DNA from: Gammaproteobacteria bacterium
GTDB lineage: Bacteria > Pseudomonadota > Gammaproteobacteria > Pseudomonadales > Pseudohongiellaceae
Length of the DNA stretch: 64,000 nt
NCBI GenBank assembly: GCA_012960305.1
Contig: DUBM01000011.1
Span: forward strand, 1 to 64,000
Direction: 5' to 3'
Shown: piece after piece, positions 35,396 to 46,414 of the stretch
Position numbering within the stretch: position 1 is the stretch's first letter
Layout of the letters: the number at the start of each line of letters is the position of its first letter
Position numbers and translations under genes: made by a program
Notes under the pieces: generated by a model
Seen by the model: the letters and a program-made list of their open reading frames with translations, nothing else
The model's database searches: none
Told to the model about the DNA's origin: nothing

Positions 35396-35794
35396 TTACA
35401 TGGATTGTAGTTTCTCGATTATCTCAATATTGGCTGCTGGAAAGTCTCTAGCTTTCAATTTGGAGATCGGTCGCCATTCAATCTCTTGCCCTTCTCTGCC
35501 TTCGGCATTACCTCGGTAATCAGTTACCTTCCAAACATCAAGAAATACCCATTTATCATGATAATAATGGCTGATCCCTATGAAAGGTTCGGATTTAAGA
35601 ACTTCGAGGCCCAGCTCCTCTTGAATTTCTCTTCTGAGTGCCGCTGCAATTCCTTCACTTTCCTCTACTTTGCCACCTGGGAATTCCCATTTGTTACCCT
35701 GATGGGCATCTGCCATGCGATATGAAATCAATACTTCATTGGAAGAATTTACGATGACCGCGACGGCGACGTTAGCTGGAGAAGATCTAGACAA
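35396..35794 (-). CDS. mutT: 8-oxo-dGTP diphosphatase, MutT type
   Basis: 132 residues, TTG start at 35794. Nudix hydrolase that clears 8-oxo-dGTP and prevents A:T to C:G transversions. The Nudix box GGKVEESEGIAAALRREIQEELGLE (about 40-64) has the REXXEE glutamates. Other family marks: NVAVAVIVN at the start, KWEFPGGK, and the C-terminal WRPISKLKARDFPAAN. Follows argJ by 25 bp, in the secA-argJ-mutT order known from pseudomonads. Confidence 0.94.
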   Translation of the reverse strand: MSRSSPANVAVAVIVNSSNEVLISYRMADAHQGNKWEFPGGKVEESEGIAAALRREIQEELGLEVLKSEPFIGISHYYHDKWVFLDVWKVTDYRGNAEGREGQEIEWRPISKLKARDFPAANIEIIEKLQSM

Positions 35795-35819
35795 AGCTTA
35801 AGTTTTTACCGGTAGTGAA

Positions 35820-37040
35820 CTAAGTACGATATTCCGCATTAATACGTACATAGTCATGGGAAAGATCAGAGGTCCAAACTGTTTCATTACAACGGCCACG
35901 TCCGAGATTGATAGTGACAAAAATATCTTCTTTATTCATTTCAGCTTGGCCCGCCGCTTCACTGTATTCGGGACTCAAACCACCTTCAGTAACAAGGCAA
36001 GTATCGCCCAGGAATATGCAAACTTTCTTCAAATCGAATCCGTCTATCCCAGCTCTACCTACAGCAGCTAAAATTCTTCCCCAGTTTGGATCAGAGGCGT
36101 ATAAAGCTGTCTTTACCAATGGCGATTCGGCAATAGTGTAGGCCACGGCCAGGCATTCAGTTTCTGACGCCCCTTCAGTGACATTGATAGTCACAAATTT
36201 ACTAGCACCTTCTGCGTCCCTTATGAGAGCTGTAGCGAGATCTACGAAAAGTTCGTTTAGAGCTGAACTAAATCGTTCAAGGCCACGAGCATCATGCTCT
36301 TTATCCACTGGGACTCCAGATTCTCCTGTTGCTACCAACATGCAAGCATCATTCGTGGAAGTGTCTCCGTCTACAGTAATTCGATTAAAGCTACTTTTTA
36401 CTGCATTGGATAATAATTGTTCTAGCAGAGTTCGTTCGATTTTCGCATCAGTAAAAACGAAGGCAAGCATGGTTGCCATATTAGGTTTTATCATCCCAGA
36501 ACCTTTAGCGATTCCAGTAATAGTAACTTTGTTATCAGCAAACTCTAACTTTTTTGATACAAGCTTAGGGACTGTATCCGTTGTCATAATGCCGATGGCG
36601 GCATTCATCCAATCATTTTCCTTAAGCTTGGAGTAAGCAGTAGGAATCCCCGCGAGGATTTTATCGAGAGGCAGAGGCTCACCAATTACACCGGTTGAGA
36701 AAGGTAAAATTTCTTCACATTTTGAATTACCAATGTCGGCAACAGTTTTACAAGAACGCAGAGCAGCAACTTTTCCATCTTCACTAGTACCGGCGTTAGC
36801 GTTACCCGTATTGATTAAAAAAAACCGACTATTTGCTATTGCGAGATGGGACTTGGCGATTTGCACTGGAGCTGCTGAAAAAGCATTTTGAGTAAACACC
36901 CCCACAACATTAGAACCTTGTATGATTTCGACTAAGACCAGGTCCAGCCGATCTCGATAGCGAATATTACTTTCGACAGCTGCTAATTTAATTCCCTTTA
37001 CGGGATAAATTTTAGAGGAGCTATTTATCAGAACTGTCAT
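35820..37040 (-). CDS. argJ: Glutamate N-acetyltransferase / N-acetylglutamate synthase
   Basis: 406 residues. Bifunctional ArgJ moves the acetyl group from N-acetylornithine to glutamate (cyclic arginine pathway) and can also use acetyl-CoA. The enzyme cuts itself at a Lys-Gly-Ser-Gly-Met-Ile-Lys-Pro-Asn-Met-Ala-Thr-Met-Leu motif (KGSGMIKPNMATML), which is present with the nucleophilic Thr. Glycine-rich NTGNANAGTSEDG and DPNWGRILAAVGRAG are other hallmarks. Follows secA by 6 bp. Confidence 0.97.
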   Translation of the reverse strand: MTVLINSSSKIYPVKGIKLAAVESNIRYRDRLDLVLVEIIQGSNVVGVFTQNAFSAAPVQIAKSHLAIANSRFFLINTGNANAGTSEDGKVAALRSCKTVADIGNSKCEEILPFSTGVIGEPLPLDKILAGIPTAYSKLKENDWMNAAIGIMTTDTVPKLVSKKLEFADNKVTITGIAKGSGMIKPNMATMLAFVFTDAKIERTLLEQLLSNAVKSSFNRITVDGDTSTNDACMLVATGESGVPVDKEHDARGLERFSSALNELFVDLATALIRDAEGASKFVTINVTEGASETECLAVAYTIAESPLVKTALYASDPNWGRILAAVGRAGIDGFDLKKVCIFLGDTCLVTEGGLSPEYSEAAGQAEMNKEDIFVTINLGRGRCNETVWTSDLSHDYVRINAEYRT

Positions 37041-37046
37041 GGCTTA

Positions 37047-39824
37047 TTAACCAATTTTTCCATGGCAAACTTTGTATTTTTTGCCAGAACCACAGGGGCA
37101 AGGCTCGTTCCTGCCGACTTTGGCCACTTCTCTGACGAATGGGGCTGACCTATCTTCAGCTTGCCTTTGTCCTGGAGCTTTTGCTGTAGCAGATTCCTCT
37201 TCGGCGGCAGCTCCGGCCAGGGCAGATACTGCCTGATGTTGATAGTTTACTCTCGACTTGGCAAGCTCTTGTTCTCGTTGACGCTCAATGGCATCAGCCT
37301 CATCTTCTTGTCTGATTTTTACATGGCTGAGGACCTTTACGACTTCTCCTTGCAAATTAATCATCAAATCATTAAATAGGGCAAAAGCTTCGCGTTTGTA
37401 CTCCTGCCGTGGGTTTTTACCACCATAACTTCTAAGAAATATACCTTGGCGAAGATGATCCATCGTTGCCAGATGTTCTTTCCACAGGCCATCGAGGATT
37501 TGCAGAGTAATCTGTTTTTCGAACAAGCGCATTTTCTCACCAATTGCAGCACTTTTCTTCTTATATTCCTGTGCAAGTATCTCCGTGATTTTTGCCTTTA
37601 GTTGTTCCTCGTACAATTGATCATCGTCATCGAGCCATTTCTGTATCGTCAATGAATTAGAAAAATCAGTCTCGATAGATTTCTCTAAACCTTCTATGTC
37701 CCATTGTTCAGGCACGCTTTGAGGGGGAATAAAATCGTCAACAAGCTGACTCACCACTTCTTCGCGCATATCATTTAGTAACTCAGAAACGTCTTCACTT
37801 GCCATTAATTCATTACGCTGCCTATAGATAATAGTACGCTGATCATTAGCTACATTATCGTATTCAAGCAGCTGCTTTCTGATATCAAAGTTCCGGCCCT
37901 CTACTTTTCGTTGAGCCTTTTCAATTGAACGTGTAACCATCCCATGCTCAATTGCTTCTCCTTTTTCCATTCCTAAGCGTTGCATAAAGTTCTTTACGCC
38001 GTCCGTCGCGAAAATCCTTAAAAGGTTATCTTCCATAGATAGATAAAAACGGGAATAGCCTGGATCACCCTGTCGACCTGATCGACCACGAAGTTGGTTA
38101 TCGATACGGCGAGATTCATGACGTTCTGTACCAATTATATGCAAGCCACCAGCAGCAATAACTTGATCATGACGAACTTGCCATTCATCTTTAATTTTTT
38201 TAATTTCTGCCTCGGTCGGGTTGTTCAGTGCAGCTAGCTCTGACTCCCAGCGCCCTCCTAATACTATATCCGTACCCCGACCTGCCATATTTGTAGCAAT
38301 AGTGACTATCCCCGGACGCCCTGCCTGAGTAATAATTTGCGCTTCCTTTTCATGAAATTTTGCATTCAAAACTTCATGTTTAATATTTTTCTTAGTAAGG
38401 AAATCAGAGAGAAGTTCGGAAGTATCGATGGACGCTGTACCAACTAAAACTGGGCCACCATTGTTACTAATTTCTGTAATGTCATTAACTATCGCTTCAA
38501 ATTTTTCTTCCATCGATAGATAGATCAAATCATTCGCGTCGTTCCTAACCATGGGAACATTTGTTGGTATCACTAGAACATCTAGGCCATAAATTGAACT
38601 AAACTCAAAAGCCTCAGTGTCTGCGGTGCCAGTCATGCCCGCTAGCTTATTGTACAAACGAAAGTAGTTCTGGAATGTTGTAGAAGCAAGCGTTTGACTT
38701 TCACTTTGAATTTCAAGTCGCTCTTTCGCCTCCAGAGCCTGATGCAGCCCCTCTGACAAACGCCTTCCTTCCATGGTGCGACCTGTGTGCTCATCGATCA
38801 ATACAATGCGCTTGTTCTGCACAATATATTCAACATCACTATTAAATAAGTTGTGAGCTTTTAGTCCAGCGTGAACGTGGTGGAGCAGAGATAAATTGGT
38901 TGCCGAATAAAGTGACTGCCCTTCTTCTAGCAATTTTTGCTGTATCAGCATGTCTTCAACAAATTCGTGGCCCGACTCTGTTAATTCAACCTGCCGGCTC
39001 TTTTCATCGACGGTAAAATGGCCTGTTTCTTCAGGTACAAAGTTTTTGTCCATCATTTCCATCTTGGATTTTTCTATTTTTACTCCTTTGTCGAGCTTTG
39101 GTATTAACTTATCAATAGCAAGATAGAGTTCAGAGCTATTTTCAGCAGCACCGGAGATAATTAAGGGAGTTCTAGCCTCATCGATAAGAATAGAATCAAC
39201 TTCATCGACAATTGCAAAATTGAGTTCATGTTGTATTTTGTCATCAAGGCGGAACGCCATATTGTCACGAAGATAATCAAAGCCGAATTCATTGTTCGTG
39301 CCATAGGTAATAGACGATTCATAGGCTGCTTTTTTCTCTTCTGGTGTCTGACCTGACTTAATTATTCCTACACTCAGTCCCAAAAACTCATACAAGGGAC
39401 GCATCCAGTTCGCATCACGCTCGGCCAAATACTCGTTGACTGTAACGATGTGTACACCGCGCCCCGTAAGTCCGTTTAAATAGGCTGGTAAAGTCGCCAC
39501 AAGAGTTTTGCCTTCACCTGTGCGCATTTCCGAGATGCTCCCTTGATGAAGCACGATACCACCAATCATTTGCACATCGAAATGGCGCATCTGCATACTT
39601 CGTTTGCTGGCTTCTCGGACAACAGCAAAGGCTTCAGCTAACAATGAATCGAGAGTCTCACCATTGGCTACGCGTTCCTTAAATTCGTCTGTTTTTAATT
39701 TAAGGTTACCGTCACTGAGGGCGGCGAGAGAATCCTCATGCTTATTAATCACTACTACAGCCTTTTCCATCTTTTTTAGCTTTCTGGAATTACTGCTACC
39801 GAAGATTTTATTTAAAATATTCAT
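37047..39824 (-). CDS. secA: Preprotein translocase ATPase SecA
   Basis: 925 residues, slightly longer than E. coli's 901. Motor ATPase that pushes secretory proteins through SecYEG. Walker A GEGKT (103-107), [19 protein letters not shown] (DEAD-like Walker B), the preprotein cross-linking region, [15 protein letters not shown] and [13 protein letters not shown] motifs of the second helicase half. The C-terminal zinc finger [14 protein letters not shown], which binds SecB and phospholipid, is intact. Upstream is the M23 peptidase gene; argJ follows almost at once. Confidence 0.98.
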   Translation of the reverse strand: MNILNKIFGSSNSRKLKKMEKAVVVINKHEDSLAALSDGNLKLKTDEFKERVANGETLDSLLAEAFAVVREASKRSMQMRHFDVQMIGGIVLHQGSISEMRTGEGKTLVATLPAYLNGLTGRGVHIVTVNEYLAERDANWMRPLYEFLGLSVGIIKSGQTPEEKKAAYESSITYGTNNEFGFDYLRDNMAFRLDDKIQHELNFAIVDEVDSILIDEARTPLIISGAAENSSELYLAIDKLIPKLDKGVKIEKSKMEMMDKNFVPEETGHFTVDEKSRQVELTESGHEFVEDMLIQQKLLEEGQSLYSATNLSLLHHVHAGLKAHNLFNSDVEYIVQNKRIVLIDEHTGRTMEGRRLSEGLHQALEAKERLEIQSESQTLASTTFQNYFRLYNKLAGMTGTADTEAFEFSSIYGLDVLVIPTNVPMVRNDANDLIYLSMEEKFEAIVNDITEISNNGGPVLVGTASIDTSELLSDFLTKKNIKHEVLNAKFHEKEAQIITQAGRPGIVTIATNMAGRGTDIVLGGRWESELAALNNPTEAEIKKIKDEWQVRHDQVIAAGGLHIIGTERHESRRIDNQLRGRSGRQGDPGYSRFYLSMEDNLLRIFATDGVKNFMQRLGMEKGEAIEHGMVTRSIEKAQRKVEGRNFDIRKQLLEYDNVANDQRTIIYRQRNELMASEDVSELLNDMREEVVSQLVDDFIPPQSVPEQWDIEGLEKSIETDFSNSLTIQKWLDDDDQLYEEQLKAKITEILAQEYKKKSAAIGEKMRLFEKQITLQILDGLWKEHLATMDHLRQGIFLRSYGGKNPRQEYKREAFALFNDLMINLQGEVVKVLSHVKIRQEDEADAIERQREQELAKSRVNYQHQAVSALAGAAAEEESATAKAPGQRQAEDRSAPFVREVAKVGRNEPCPCGSGKKYKVCHGKIG

Positions 39825-39934
39825 ACTATTTAAATCAAAAGTTATTTATAGGAGAAATCATTGTCGCCCGGCGAATGCTAACGTTATTGCACGTATCGAC
39901 CGACGCGGTAAAATGTAAATCTATGATTGAGGAA

Positions 39935-40864
39935 TTATCTAGCGGTACGATGGATATAAGAGGCGGGATCAACAACTCTACCGTTTTTATACACTTCAAA
40001 ATGCACGTGAGGTCCGGTTGAACGCCCCGTGGAACCAACTAAAGCTATATCCTGACCTTTGTTGACAATATCTCCAACGTTAACCAAGAGTTTTTCTGAG
40101 TGCGCGTAGCGAGTGGTATAGCCATTGCCATGATTTACCTCAACCATGAGACCATAGCCGGATCGAGGCCCAGCCCAAGTTATAACACCTGCTGCAACAG
40201 TGTGAATATCTGCACCAGCTTTACCAGTAGTGAAGTCGATACCAGCATGAAACGTTAGACGACCTGTAAACGGATCCGGGCGTTGGCCGAAGCGAGATGC
40301 GATCCAACCTTTATCTACTGGCCTCCCGGCGATGAAAACATCAGAACGAATTTTTCGATCTACCATTAAACCTTCAAGAATCTCCAGCTGTTGCTGCCTA
40401 TCCTCTAACTGATGTTCTAATTTAGAAACTGCATCAATAAATCTCAACTGCGAATAGGAAACCGATTCACCAACAATAGGACCCCCGATTCCAACCGGCT
40501 GGCTGAAATTAAATTCGCCTGTAGCTAAATTAGCCATCGAAGTAATTCGCTCTCCTACTGCATCAAGGCGAACTAAACGTGCTTGTAGCATGGCGAGGCG
40601 CAAAGTTAGAGCATCCAATTGCTGTTCTGACTCAATTTTAATGTCTGAAAGTTGCTCGGATTGCAACTTAAGCTGAACATCCCAATTTTGGACACTTTCG
40701 GCAGTGAGGATGGTTGAATTCTGTGAAACGGCAAGCTGATAGCCAAAATAACCTAGAGCAACTGGTGCTCCAAGCAGGCACAAGGATAATAGACCTTTCA
40801 GCCAACCTTTAAGGACAATAGTTTTGGTGTGACCATGACGTTGATCGACAAGAATAACTTTCAT
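39935..40864 (-). CDS. M23 family metallopeptidase, membrane anchored
   Basis: 309 residues. N-terminal transmembrane helix (about 26-47) and a periplasmic coiled-coil region (about 50-190), then a LytM domain. Zinc and catalytic residues are seen in FHAGIDFTTGKAGADIHT (HxxxD) and GNGYTTRYAHSE and STGRSTGPHVHFEVYKNG (HxH), so the domain should be an active peptidoglycan endopeptidase, unlike the degenerate EnvC type. The position next to lpxC and secA is conserved in gammaproteobacteria. A role in septal or elongation wall cleavage is inferred from the fold. Confidence 0.9.
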   Translation of the reverse strand: MKVILVDQRHGHTKTIVLKGWLKGLLSLCLLGAPVALGYFGYQLAVSQNSTILTAESVQNWDVQLKLQSEQLSDIKIESEQQLDALTLRLAMLQARLVRLDAVGERITSMANLATGEFNFSQPVGIGGPIVGESVSYSQLRFIDAVSKLEHQLEDRQQQLEILEGLMVDRKIRSDVFIAGRPVDKGWIASRFGQRPDPFTGRLTFHAGIDFTTGKAGADIHTVAAGVITWAGPRSGYGLMVEVNHGNGYTTRYAHSEKLLVNVGDIVNKGQDIALVGSTGRSTGPHVHFEVYKNGRVVDPASYIHRTAR

Positions 40865-40977
40865 TGTTAAGCGTAATTCTCTGTAACCCTGTTAATACAC
40901 TTGGGGCTAATGCAGGAAACTTCAACGCCTAGTCGATATTTTTATTAAAAATCAACGAGTTAGATGAGCGATAGCAG

Positions 40978-41889
40978 TTAGCCGGCCAACACTGGTTTCA
41001 TGTAGGAAATAGGTACATTTGTTTCATTTTCGAAACTAACAATTTCCCAAGCGTCTTTATTTACTTCGAGCATTCTTAATAAAGCATTATTGAGGGCATG
41101 TCCAGATTTATATCCTTTGAACTCACCTATAAGGCTGTTCCCCAGCAGATACAAATCTCCTATCGAGTCCAGTATTTTGTGCTTTACAAATTCGTCTTCA
41201 TAGCGAAGACCATCTTCATTGAGAACCTTATAATCACCAACTGCAATAGCGTTATCCATGCTGGCGCCGAGGGCTAAATTTCGGTTTCTTAATTCCTCAA
41301 ACTCATGCATAAACCCAAAAGTTCTGGCACGGCTTACTTCTTTAACGAAAGACGTACTGGAAAAATCAATGGTGGCACTTTTCGTGTACTTCTTATACAC
41401 CGGGTGATCATAGAGTAGCGTATAGCTAACTTTGAAACCATCAAATGGTTCTAGGCTAACGGATTTATCACCTTGCTCTAGGGCAAGTGATTTTTTGATT
41501 CTTATGAATTTCTTCAACTCAGACTGTTCTTCGATTCCTGCTGACTGGATCAGAAAAACGAATGGACCAGCGCTGCCATCCATAATTGGCACTTCAGACG
41601 CACTTACGTCGACATAGGCATTATCAATTCCTAGGCCCGACATAGCAGACATCAAATGTTCGATGGTCGAAATACGCACACCACCCTTACTGATGGTTGT
41701 GGATAGAGTGGTGTCACCTACATTTGCCGCAATAGCTTCGATTTTAACAACCGGATCTAAATCGATTCTTGTGAAAACGATGCCTGTATTAACCGGAGCA
41801 GGCCGGAGAGTAAGATAGACTTTCTCTCCAGTATGCAATCCGACGCCGGTGGCTCGAATTGCATTTTTTAGGGTGCGTTGATTCAGCAT
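40978..41889 (-). CDS. lpxC: UDP-3-O-acyl-GlcNAc deacetylase LpxC
   Basis: 303 residues, normal length. Zinc enzyme of the committed step of lipid A synthesis. Start [29 protein letters not shown]; zinc ligands in [20 protein letters not shown] and [22 protein letters not shown] (HxxxD), plus the catalytic His in the C-terminal [10 protein letters not shown]. Lipid A synthesis confirms an outer membrane. Located after ftsZ in the same direction, as in E. coli, with a 207-bp gap. Confidence 0.98.
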   Translation of the reverse strand: MLNQRTLKNAIRATGVGLHTGEKVYLTLRPAPVNTGIVFTRIDLDPVVKIEAIAANVGDTTLSTTISKGGVRISTIEHLMSAMSGLGIDNAYVDVSASEVPIMDGSAGPFVFLIQSAGIEEQSELKKFIRIKKSLALEQGDKSVSLEPFDGFKVSYTLLYDHPVYKKYTKSATIDFSSTSFVKEVSRARTFGFMHEFEELRNRNLALGASMDNAIAVGDYKVLNEDGLRYEDEFVKHKILDSIGDLYLLGNSLIGEFKGYKSGHALNNALLRMLEVNKDAWEIVSFENETNVPISYMKPVLAG

Positions 41890-42096
41890 TAGTTTATGTT
41901 CTTATGATTCTTGAAGCGCTTCGCTCGCCGATTATACCGCTCGTAATTGTTCCTTTTGGCGCAATTAAAAGAGCTAATAGTGGACCAATCATCAAGAATC
42001 AAACGTGATTTCAAGTCGAGTCTACCTAACCCAGGCATAGTAGCAAAAAATAAGCTATAACCCAATATATGGGGCTTAAACCTGTGAAACAAAACC

Positions 42097-43248
42097 CTAG
42101 TCAGCTTGTCTGCGTAAAAACGCAGGGATGTCAAGGTAATCCATATCGGCCTCTGCCCCTACTGCTTTCGCTAGTATAGGTGCACGATCAGAGGCTTCCC
42201 GATTTCGCATAATTGCCGGTCGATCAAGCTGCTTATAATCTGTTGATGGAGATACTTCACTATTATCCACAACCTTGGTTGGCATGGAATGCTCGGTTCC
42301 TAAACCTGTAGCTACAACGGTTACGCACATTTCGTCGTTTAGCGAGGAATCGATAACGGTTCCCACTACGACAGTGGCATCATTTGAAGCGAATTCCTCA
42401 ATGGTATCGCCAACTTCTGAGAATTCGCCCAAAGAGAGATTTTCACCTGCAGTGATATTGACCAATATCCCCCGTGCGCCTTGCAGATTAACATCTTCAA
42501 GCAATGGCGATCGAATAGCAGCTTGAGCAGCTTCTCGGGCTCGTTCAGTGCCACTGGCAGTGCCGGTTCCCATCATTGCCATACCCATTTCAGACATAAC
42601 AGTTTTAACATCAGCGAAATCCACATTTATCATTCCAGGATGCATAATTAGATCTGCAATACCCTTTACGGCGCCCAACAAAACATCATTTGCCGCTTTA
42701 AATGCTTCGAGTAAAGAAGCTTCTGCACCGAGCACATCAAGCAGCTTTTCGTTTGGAATCGTGATCAATGAATCAACACTATCGGAGAGCTCTCGGATTC
42801 CCTCTGCTGCGACAGCAGAGCGCTTCTTACCTTCGAATGGAAAAGGGCGTGTTACAACAGCCACAGTGAGAATACCCATTTCACGAGCAACCTCAGCAAC
42901 TATTGGCGCAGCACCAGTTCCAGTTCCTCCACCCATGCCGGCTGTTATGAAAACCATGTCAGCACCGGATAGAATTTCTGCAATCTCATCTCGATCTTCT
43001 AGGGCAGCTGCTCTTCCTATATCTGGATCCGCTCCAGCACCCAGACCCTTGGTAATGTTACTACCCATTTGCAAAATGGTTTTTGCTTTTAAGTTATTAA
43101 GAGCCTGCGCATCAGTATTTGCACAAATAAAATCCACCCCATCAACTTGATTGTTGATCATGTGCTGGACTGCATTTCCCCCGCCTCCACCAACACCGAT
43201 GACTTTGATCACAGCACTCTGCGAAACGTTCTCGACTAATTCAAACAT
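42097..43248 (-). CDS. ftsZ: Cell division GTPase FtsZ
   Basis: 383 residues, the same length as in E. coli. Tubulin homologue forming the Z ring. GTP-binding loop GGGGNAV at about 20-26, tubulin signature GGGTGTG (106-112), T7 loop NVDFADVKTVM, and the C-terminal tail YLDIPAFLRRQAD that binds FtsA and ZipA. Preceded by ftsA after 50 bp; lpxC follows. A second ORF frame overlapping the 3' end is a shadow. Confidence 0.99.
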   Translation of the reverse strand: MFELVENVSQSAVIKVIGVGGGGGNAVQHMINNQVDGVDFICANTDAQALNNLKAKTILQMGSNITKGLGAGADPDIGRAAALEDRDEIAEILSGADMVFITAGMGGGTGTGAAPIVAEVAREMGILTVAVVTRPFPFEGKKRSAVAAEGIRELSDSVDSLITIPNEKLLDVLGAEASLLEAFKAANDVLLGAVKGIADLIMHPGMINVDFADVKTVMSEMGMAMMGTGTASGTERAREAAQAAIRSPLLEDVNLQGARGILVNITAGENLSLGEFSEVGDTIEEFASNDATVVVGTVIDSSLNDEMCVTVVATGLGTEHSMPTKVVDNSEVSPSTDYKQLDRPAIMRNREASDRAPILAKAVGAEADMDYLDIPAFLRRQAD

Positions 43249-43298
43249 AATAGCCCCCTTATTTATTAATTCTTTTAACCTGCGTTGGTTGTAGACTG

Positions 43299-44537
43299 TT
43301 AACTAAAATTTCCCTGAAAAAAATTTTTAACTCGATCGACAATATGAATTTGAGGCTCACGAGTAGGATCGATCCAAACTCTTTCCTGATTCTGTTTCAA
43401 ACCGTACAGTAATAACCCAACGCCAGTTGAATAAATCGGGTTTCTTACAATATCGGCTAATCCATTTACATTATGAGGAACACCGATGCGCACAGGTGCG
43501 TGGAAGATTTCTTCTGCCAAATCAACTACGCCTTCCATTTTGCTGGTACCACCAGTTAATACGACCCCAGCTGCTAAAAGGTTTTCAAAGCCACTACGCT
43601 GAAGCTCTGCTTGCACTAAAGTAAATAATTCGTCGTAACGTGGCTCAACCACTTCTGCTAGAGATTGCCGCGAAAGTTCACGAGGTGCCCGATCTCCCAC
43701 ACTTGGAACTTTTATGAAATCCTCCGCACTGGCAAGCTGCGTAAGTGCACAGGCATACTTTATTTTGATCTCTTCGGCATTTTCAGTTGGAGTCCTTAAT
43801 GCCATTGCTATATCGTTAGTGACTTGATCTCCCGCTATAGGAATAACACCTGTGTGGCGTATCGCTCCGTCAGTAAAAATGGCGATATCAGTAGTACCAC
43901 CGCCCAAATCAACCAGGCACACCCCAAGCTCTTTTTCGTCTTCAGTTAACACTGAATAACTTGAAGCTAACTGCTCTAAAATTATTTCTTCAGTTTCCAA
44001 GCCACATCGTTTAATACATTTCTCAATGTTTTGAATCGCGTTTCTTGCACAGGTAACCAGATGCACTTTTGCTTCTAATCTAACTCCGGACATCCCAAGC
44101 GGCTCCTTTACACCATCATGAGAATCAATAATGAATTCCTGAGGGAGTACATGCAGAACCTTTTGGTCCGCTGGGATAGCAACTGCTTTAGCAGCATCGA
44201 TAACCCGAACGATATCCGGCCTCATCACTTCGCCATCTCTAATTGCAACAATTCCGTGGGAATTCATACTACGAATATGGCTGCCCGCAATTCCTGCATA
44301 AACGGAGTGAATTTGACAACCCGTCATCAGTTCCGCTTCTTCGATCGCTCGCTGAATAGATTCAACAGTAGACTCGATGTTTACGACAGTGCCCTTTTTC
44401 AAACCGCGAGACCGATGACTTCCGATACCCACAATATCGAGCCTGCCGTCTTCTTTGATATTTCCAACAATTGCTACAACTTTCGAAGTGCCAATATCTA
44501 AGCCAACAATCATGCTCTCACTCACTGATTCACTCAT
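43299..44537 (-). CDS. ftsA: Cell division protein FtsA
   Basis: 412 residues. Actin-like ATPase that anchors FtsZ to the membrane. MIVGLDIGTSKVVAIVG is phosphate-1; VCLVDLGGGTTDIAIFTDG the phosphate-2; LTGGTSKMEGVVDLAEEIF the adenosine loop. The 1C domain interrupts the fold around residues 85-165, as expected. The C-terminal amphipathic helix is NFFQGNFS-type, ending at the stop. Between ftsQ and ftsZ, as in other species. Confidence 0.98.
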   Translation of the reverse strand: MSESVSESMIVGLDIGTSKVVAIVGNIKEDGRLDIVGIGSHRSRGLKKGTVVNIESTVESIQRAIEEAELMTGCQIHSVYAGIAGSHIRSMNSHGIVAIRDGEVMRPDIVRVIDAAKAVAIPADQKVLHVLPQEFIIDSHDGVKEPLGMSGVRLEAKVHLVTCARNAIQNIEKCIKRCGLETEEIILEQLASSYSVLTEDEKELGVCLVDLGGGTTDIAIFTDGAIRHTGVIPIAGDQVTNDIAMALRTPTENAEEIKIKYACALTQLASAEDFIKVPSVGDRAPRELSRQSLAEVVEPRYDELFTLVQAELQRSGFENLLAAGVVLTGGTSKMEGVVDLAEEIFHAPVRIGVPHNVNGLADIVRNPIYSTGVGLLLYGLKQNQERVWIDPTREPQIHIVDRVKNFFQGNFS

Positions 44538-44601
44538 AGCCAGAACTCTCCATTCAATGACAGCCTGTCTAATTCAATCTCTAAGTTCGAGATAATTTTT
44601 T

Positions 44602-45414
44602 TCACCTAGCCGCTACTCCTGATAAATCTTGCTCTGTGCTTCTCACTGCTATTCCATTGCTGTATCTCAGATCTACGCGTTCAAATTGCTCAGAAACTGA
44701 AGTGGCCTGCGCGCTGTAAAAATCCACAAATCGTTCTACCTTGTTATTAACATTTAATCGCCCTGCAGAAACTTGAATCGATTCATTTAAAATCAAGTCC
44801 CAACTTCCTCTCGTAGTTAAGGAAAGTTGCGTTAATCGTAAACCGGCAGGGAAAAGAATCTGGCTCAAATTTTGGTATTGCTCCATAACACCAAATTGAC
44901 TGTCTTCTGGACCTACCAGCTTTGGTAAAGATCTTAGCTCTCCGGCATTATCGGGAGAAAATGTATTTCCCTGTTGATTCAACAGTGATTTCTCACCCCA
45001 CCGGGCAATAGCAATTTCTTCATTTACATTAAGCGATAAATTATCAGGCCATACTTTTTTCACAGATGCCTTCGCTACCCAAGAGTGCGCTTCGAGCTCG
45101 TCTTTCACACCTTGTACATTAAAATCAAAAAAACCAATCCCCATGTATGCGGTGAGAATCTCTCTAACTTCGGCCTCCTGGATATGCTGCCACTGGTTTT
45201 CTATAATCACCTTAGTGATTGGTCGATTCATAAAATAAGCAATATCTTGATAGTTCTGTTGAACAACTACTCCCATACCCAGAATCACAAAAATAAACGG
45301 CAGTTTATAAGCAAATCTTGATGGCTTCAGCGGCTGATTATTACTTCCGACGGATCGCTTACGTGATTCATGGATTCCTTTGCCGGTATCAAATATTCTT
45401 TTCTCAGCCTTCAT
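44602..45414 (-). CDS. ftsQ: Cell division protein FtsQ
   Basis: 270 residues. Inner-membrane scaffold of the divisome with a short cytosolic head, a transmembrane helix (about 36-52), a POTRA domain (about 65-135, TKVIIENQWQHIQEAEVREIL) and the beta domain (WVAKASVKKVWPDNLSLNVNEEIAIARWG). Binds FtsB and FtsL; FtsB is not encoded here, as usual. The start overlaps the ddl stop by 4 bp (ATGA). Confidence 0.97.
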   Translation of the reverse strand: MKAEKRIFDTGKGIHESRKRSVGSNNQPLKPSRFAYKLPFIFVILGMGVVVQQNYQDIAYFMNRPITKVIIENQWQHIQEAEVREILTAYMGIGFFDFNVQGVKDELEAHSWVAKASVKKVWPDNLSLNVNEEIAIARWGEKSLLNQQGNTFSPDNAGELRSLPKLVGPEDSQFGVMEQYQNLSQILFPAGLRLTQLSLTTRGSWDLILNESIQVSAGRLNVNNKVERFVDFYSAQATSVSEQFERVDLRYSNGIAVRSTEQDLSGVAAR

Positions 45415-46355
45415 TTTTTGTTGTCTGCCATCTCTACCTCTAATATGCGAAGTAACAATTCATCAAAATCAATTCCAATACGTTGTGCTGACATTGGAAC
45501 AAAACTATGGCTAGTCATTCCAGGAACAGTATTAACTTCAAGCAAATAAAATTTTCCGGCTTCATCCTGCATTACATCTACTCTAGCCAATCCTTTACAA
45601 CTCAACGATTCGTAAGCCGCTCTAACTAAATCCTGCAGTTCTTCTTTTTTCTGAGCACTAAGCTTTGGAGGACAAATAATTTCTGTATCTTCATCAACAT
45701 ACTTTGCATCGTAATCAAAAAATTCTCGCTTTGTTCTTAGCTGAATCAAAGGCAGCAATTGATCACCTAAAATCCCAACCGAATACTCTTTCCCTTCAAT
45801 ACATTTCTCTGCCATTACCGCAGAATCAAATTTTACTGCTTCCTTATAATTTTGCTCGAGACTAGAAGCATTTTTCGCTATTGCTATTCCTAAACTAGAC
45901 CCTCCACTTACAGGTTTCACAACTGCCTGTCCTAGTTTTTCAATAACCGACTGCCAATCGGTTTTTGCATTTAGCGTTACGAAATCAGCTGTGCCTAATC
46001 CAATTTTTTGCCAGAGCAATTTACTGACAACCTTGTCCATCGCCAAAGCCGATGACAAAACACCACTTCCTGTGTACGGAACCTTCATTATTTCAAGCAT
46101 CCCTTGAATCGTTCCGTCCTCTCCCCCTTTTCCATGTAACATGTTAAAAACTAGGTCTGGTTTAGCCTGATTCAAATCCGCTACTATCGTGTCACAAACA
46201 TCAATTAGTGATGAATTTATCCCCAATCGTTGCAAACTATCGTAGACAGCTTGACCGCTTAACAGGGAAATCTCTCTTTCTGTTGAATCGCCTCCCATGA
46301 GCACAATTACGTGCCCTAAATTACCGATTATTTCCTCTTTATTTATCGTTCTCAT
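45411..46355 (-). CDS. ddlB: D-alanine-D-alanine ligase
   Basis: 314 residues from ATG 46355; a GTG 6 bp upstream is the alternative. ATP-grasp enzyme joining two D-Ala for the peptidoglycan stem. Visible: VIVLMGGDSTEREISLLSG at the N-terminus, HGKGGEDGTIQGMLEIMKVPYTGSG (substrate site), VKPVSGGSSLGI, and the metal-binding ARVDVMQDEAGKFYLLEVNTVPGMT at the end. Between murC and ftsQ, the classic dcw place. Confidence 0.97.
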   Translation of the reverse strand: MRTINKEEIIGNLGHVIVLMGGDSTEREISLLSGQAVYDSLQRLGINSSLIDVCDTIVADLNQAKPDLVFNMLHGKGGEDGTIQGMLEIMKVPYTGSGVLSSALAMDKVVSKLLWQKIGLGTADFVTLNAKTDWQSVIEKLGQAVVKPVSGGSSLGIAIAKNASSLEQNYKEAVKFDSAVMAEKCIEGKEYSVGILGDQLLPLIQLRTKREFFDYDAKYVDEDTEIICPPKLSAQKKEELQDLVRAAYESLSCKGLARVDVMQDEAGKFYLLEVNTVPGMTSHSFVPMSAQRIGIDFDELLLRILEVEMADNKK

Positions 46356-46414
46356 TGCCACTTTTCTTAACTAAGAATTGCAAAATTCTTTGAATTGAAT
46401 CAATAAATTACTTA

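Noticed and set aside
41889-42134. Minus-strand ORF between ftsZ and lpxC
   Set aside because: Overlaps the ftsZ 3' end in another frame and has unlikely composition.
42548-43150. 200-codon plus-strand ORF opposite ftsZ
   Set aside because: Low-complexity shadow of the ftsZ gene.
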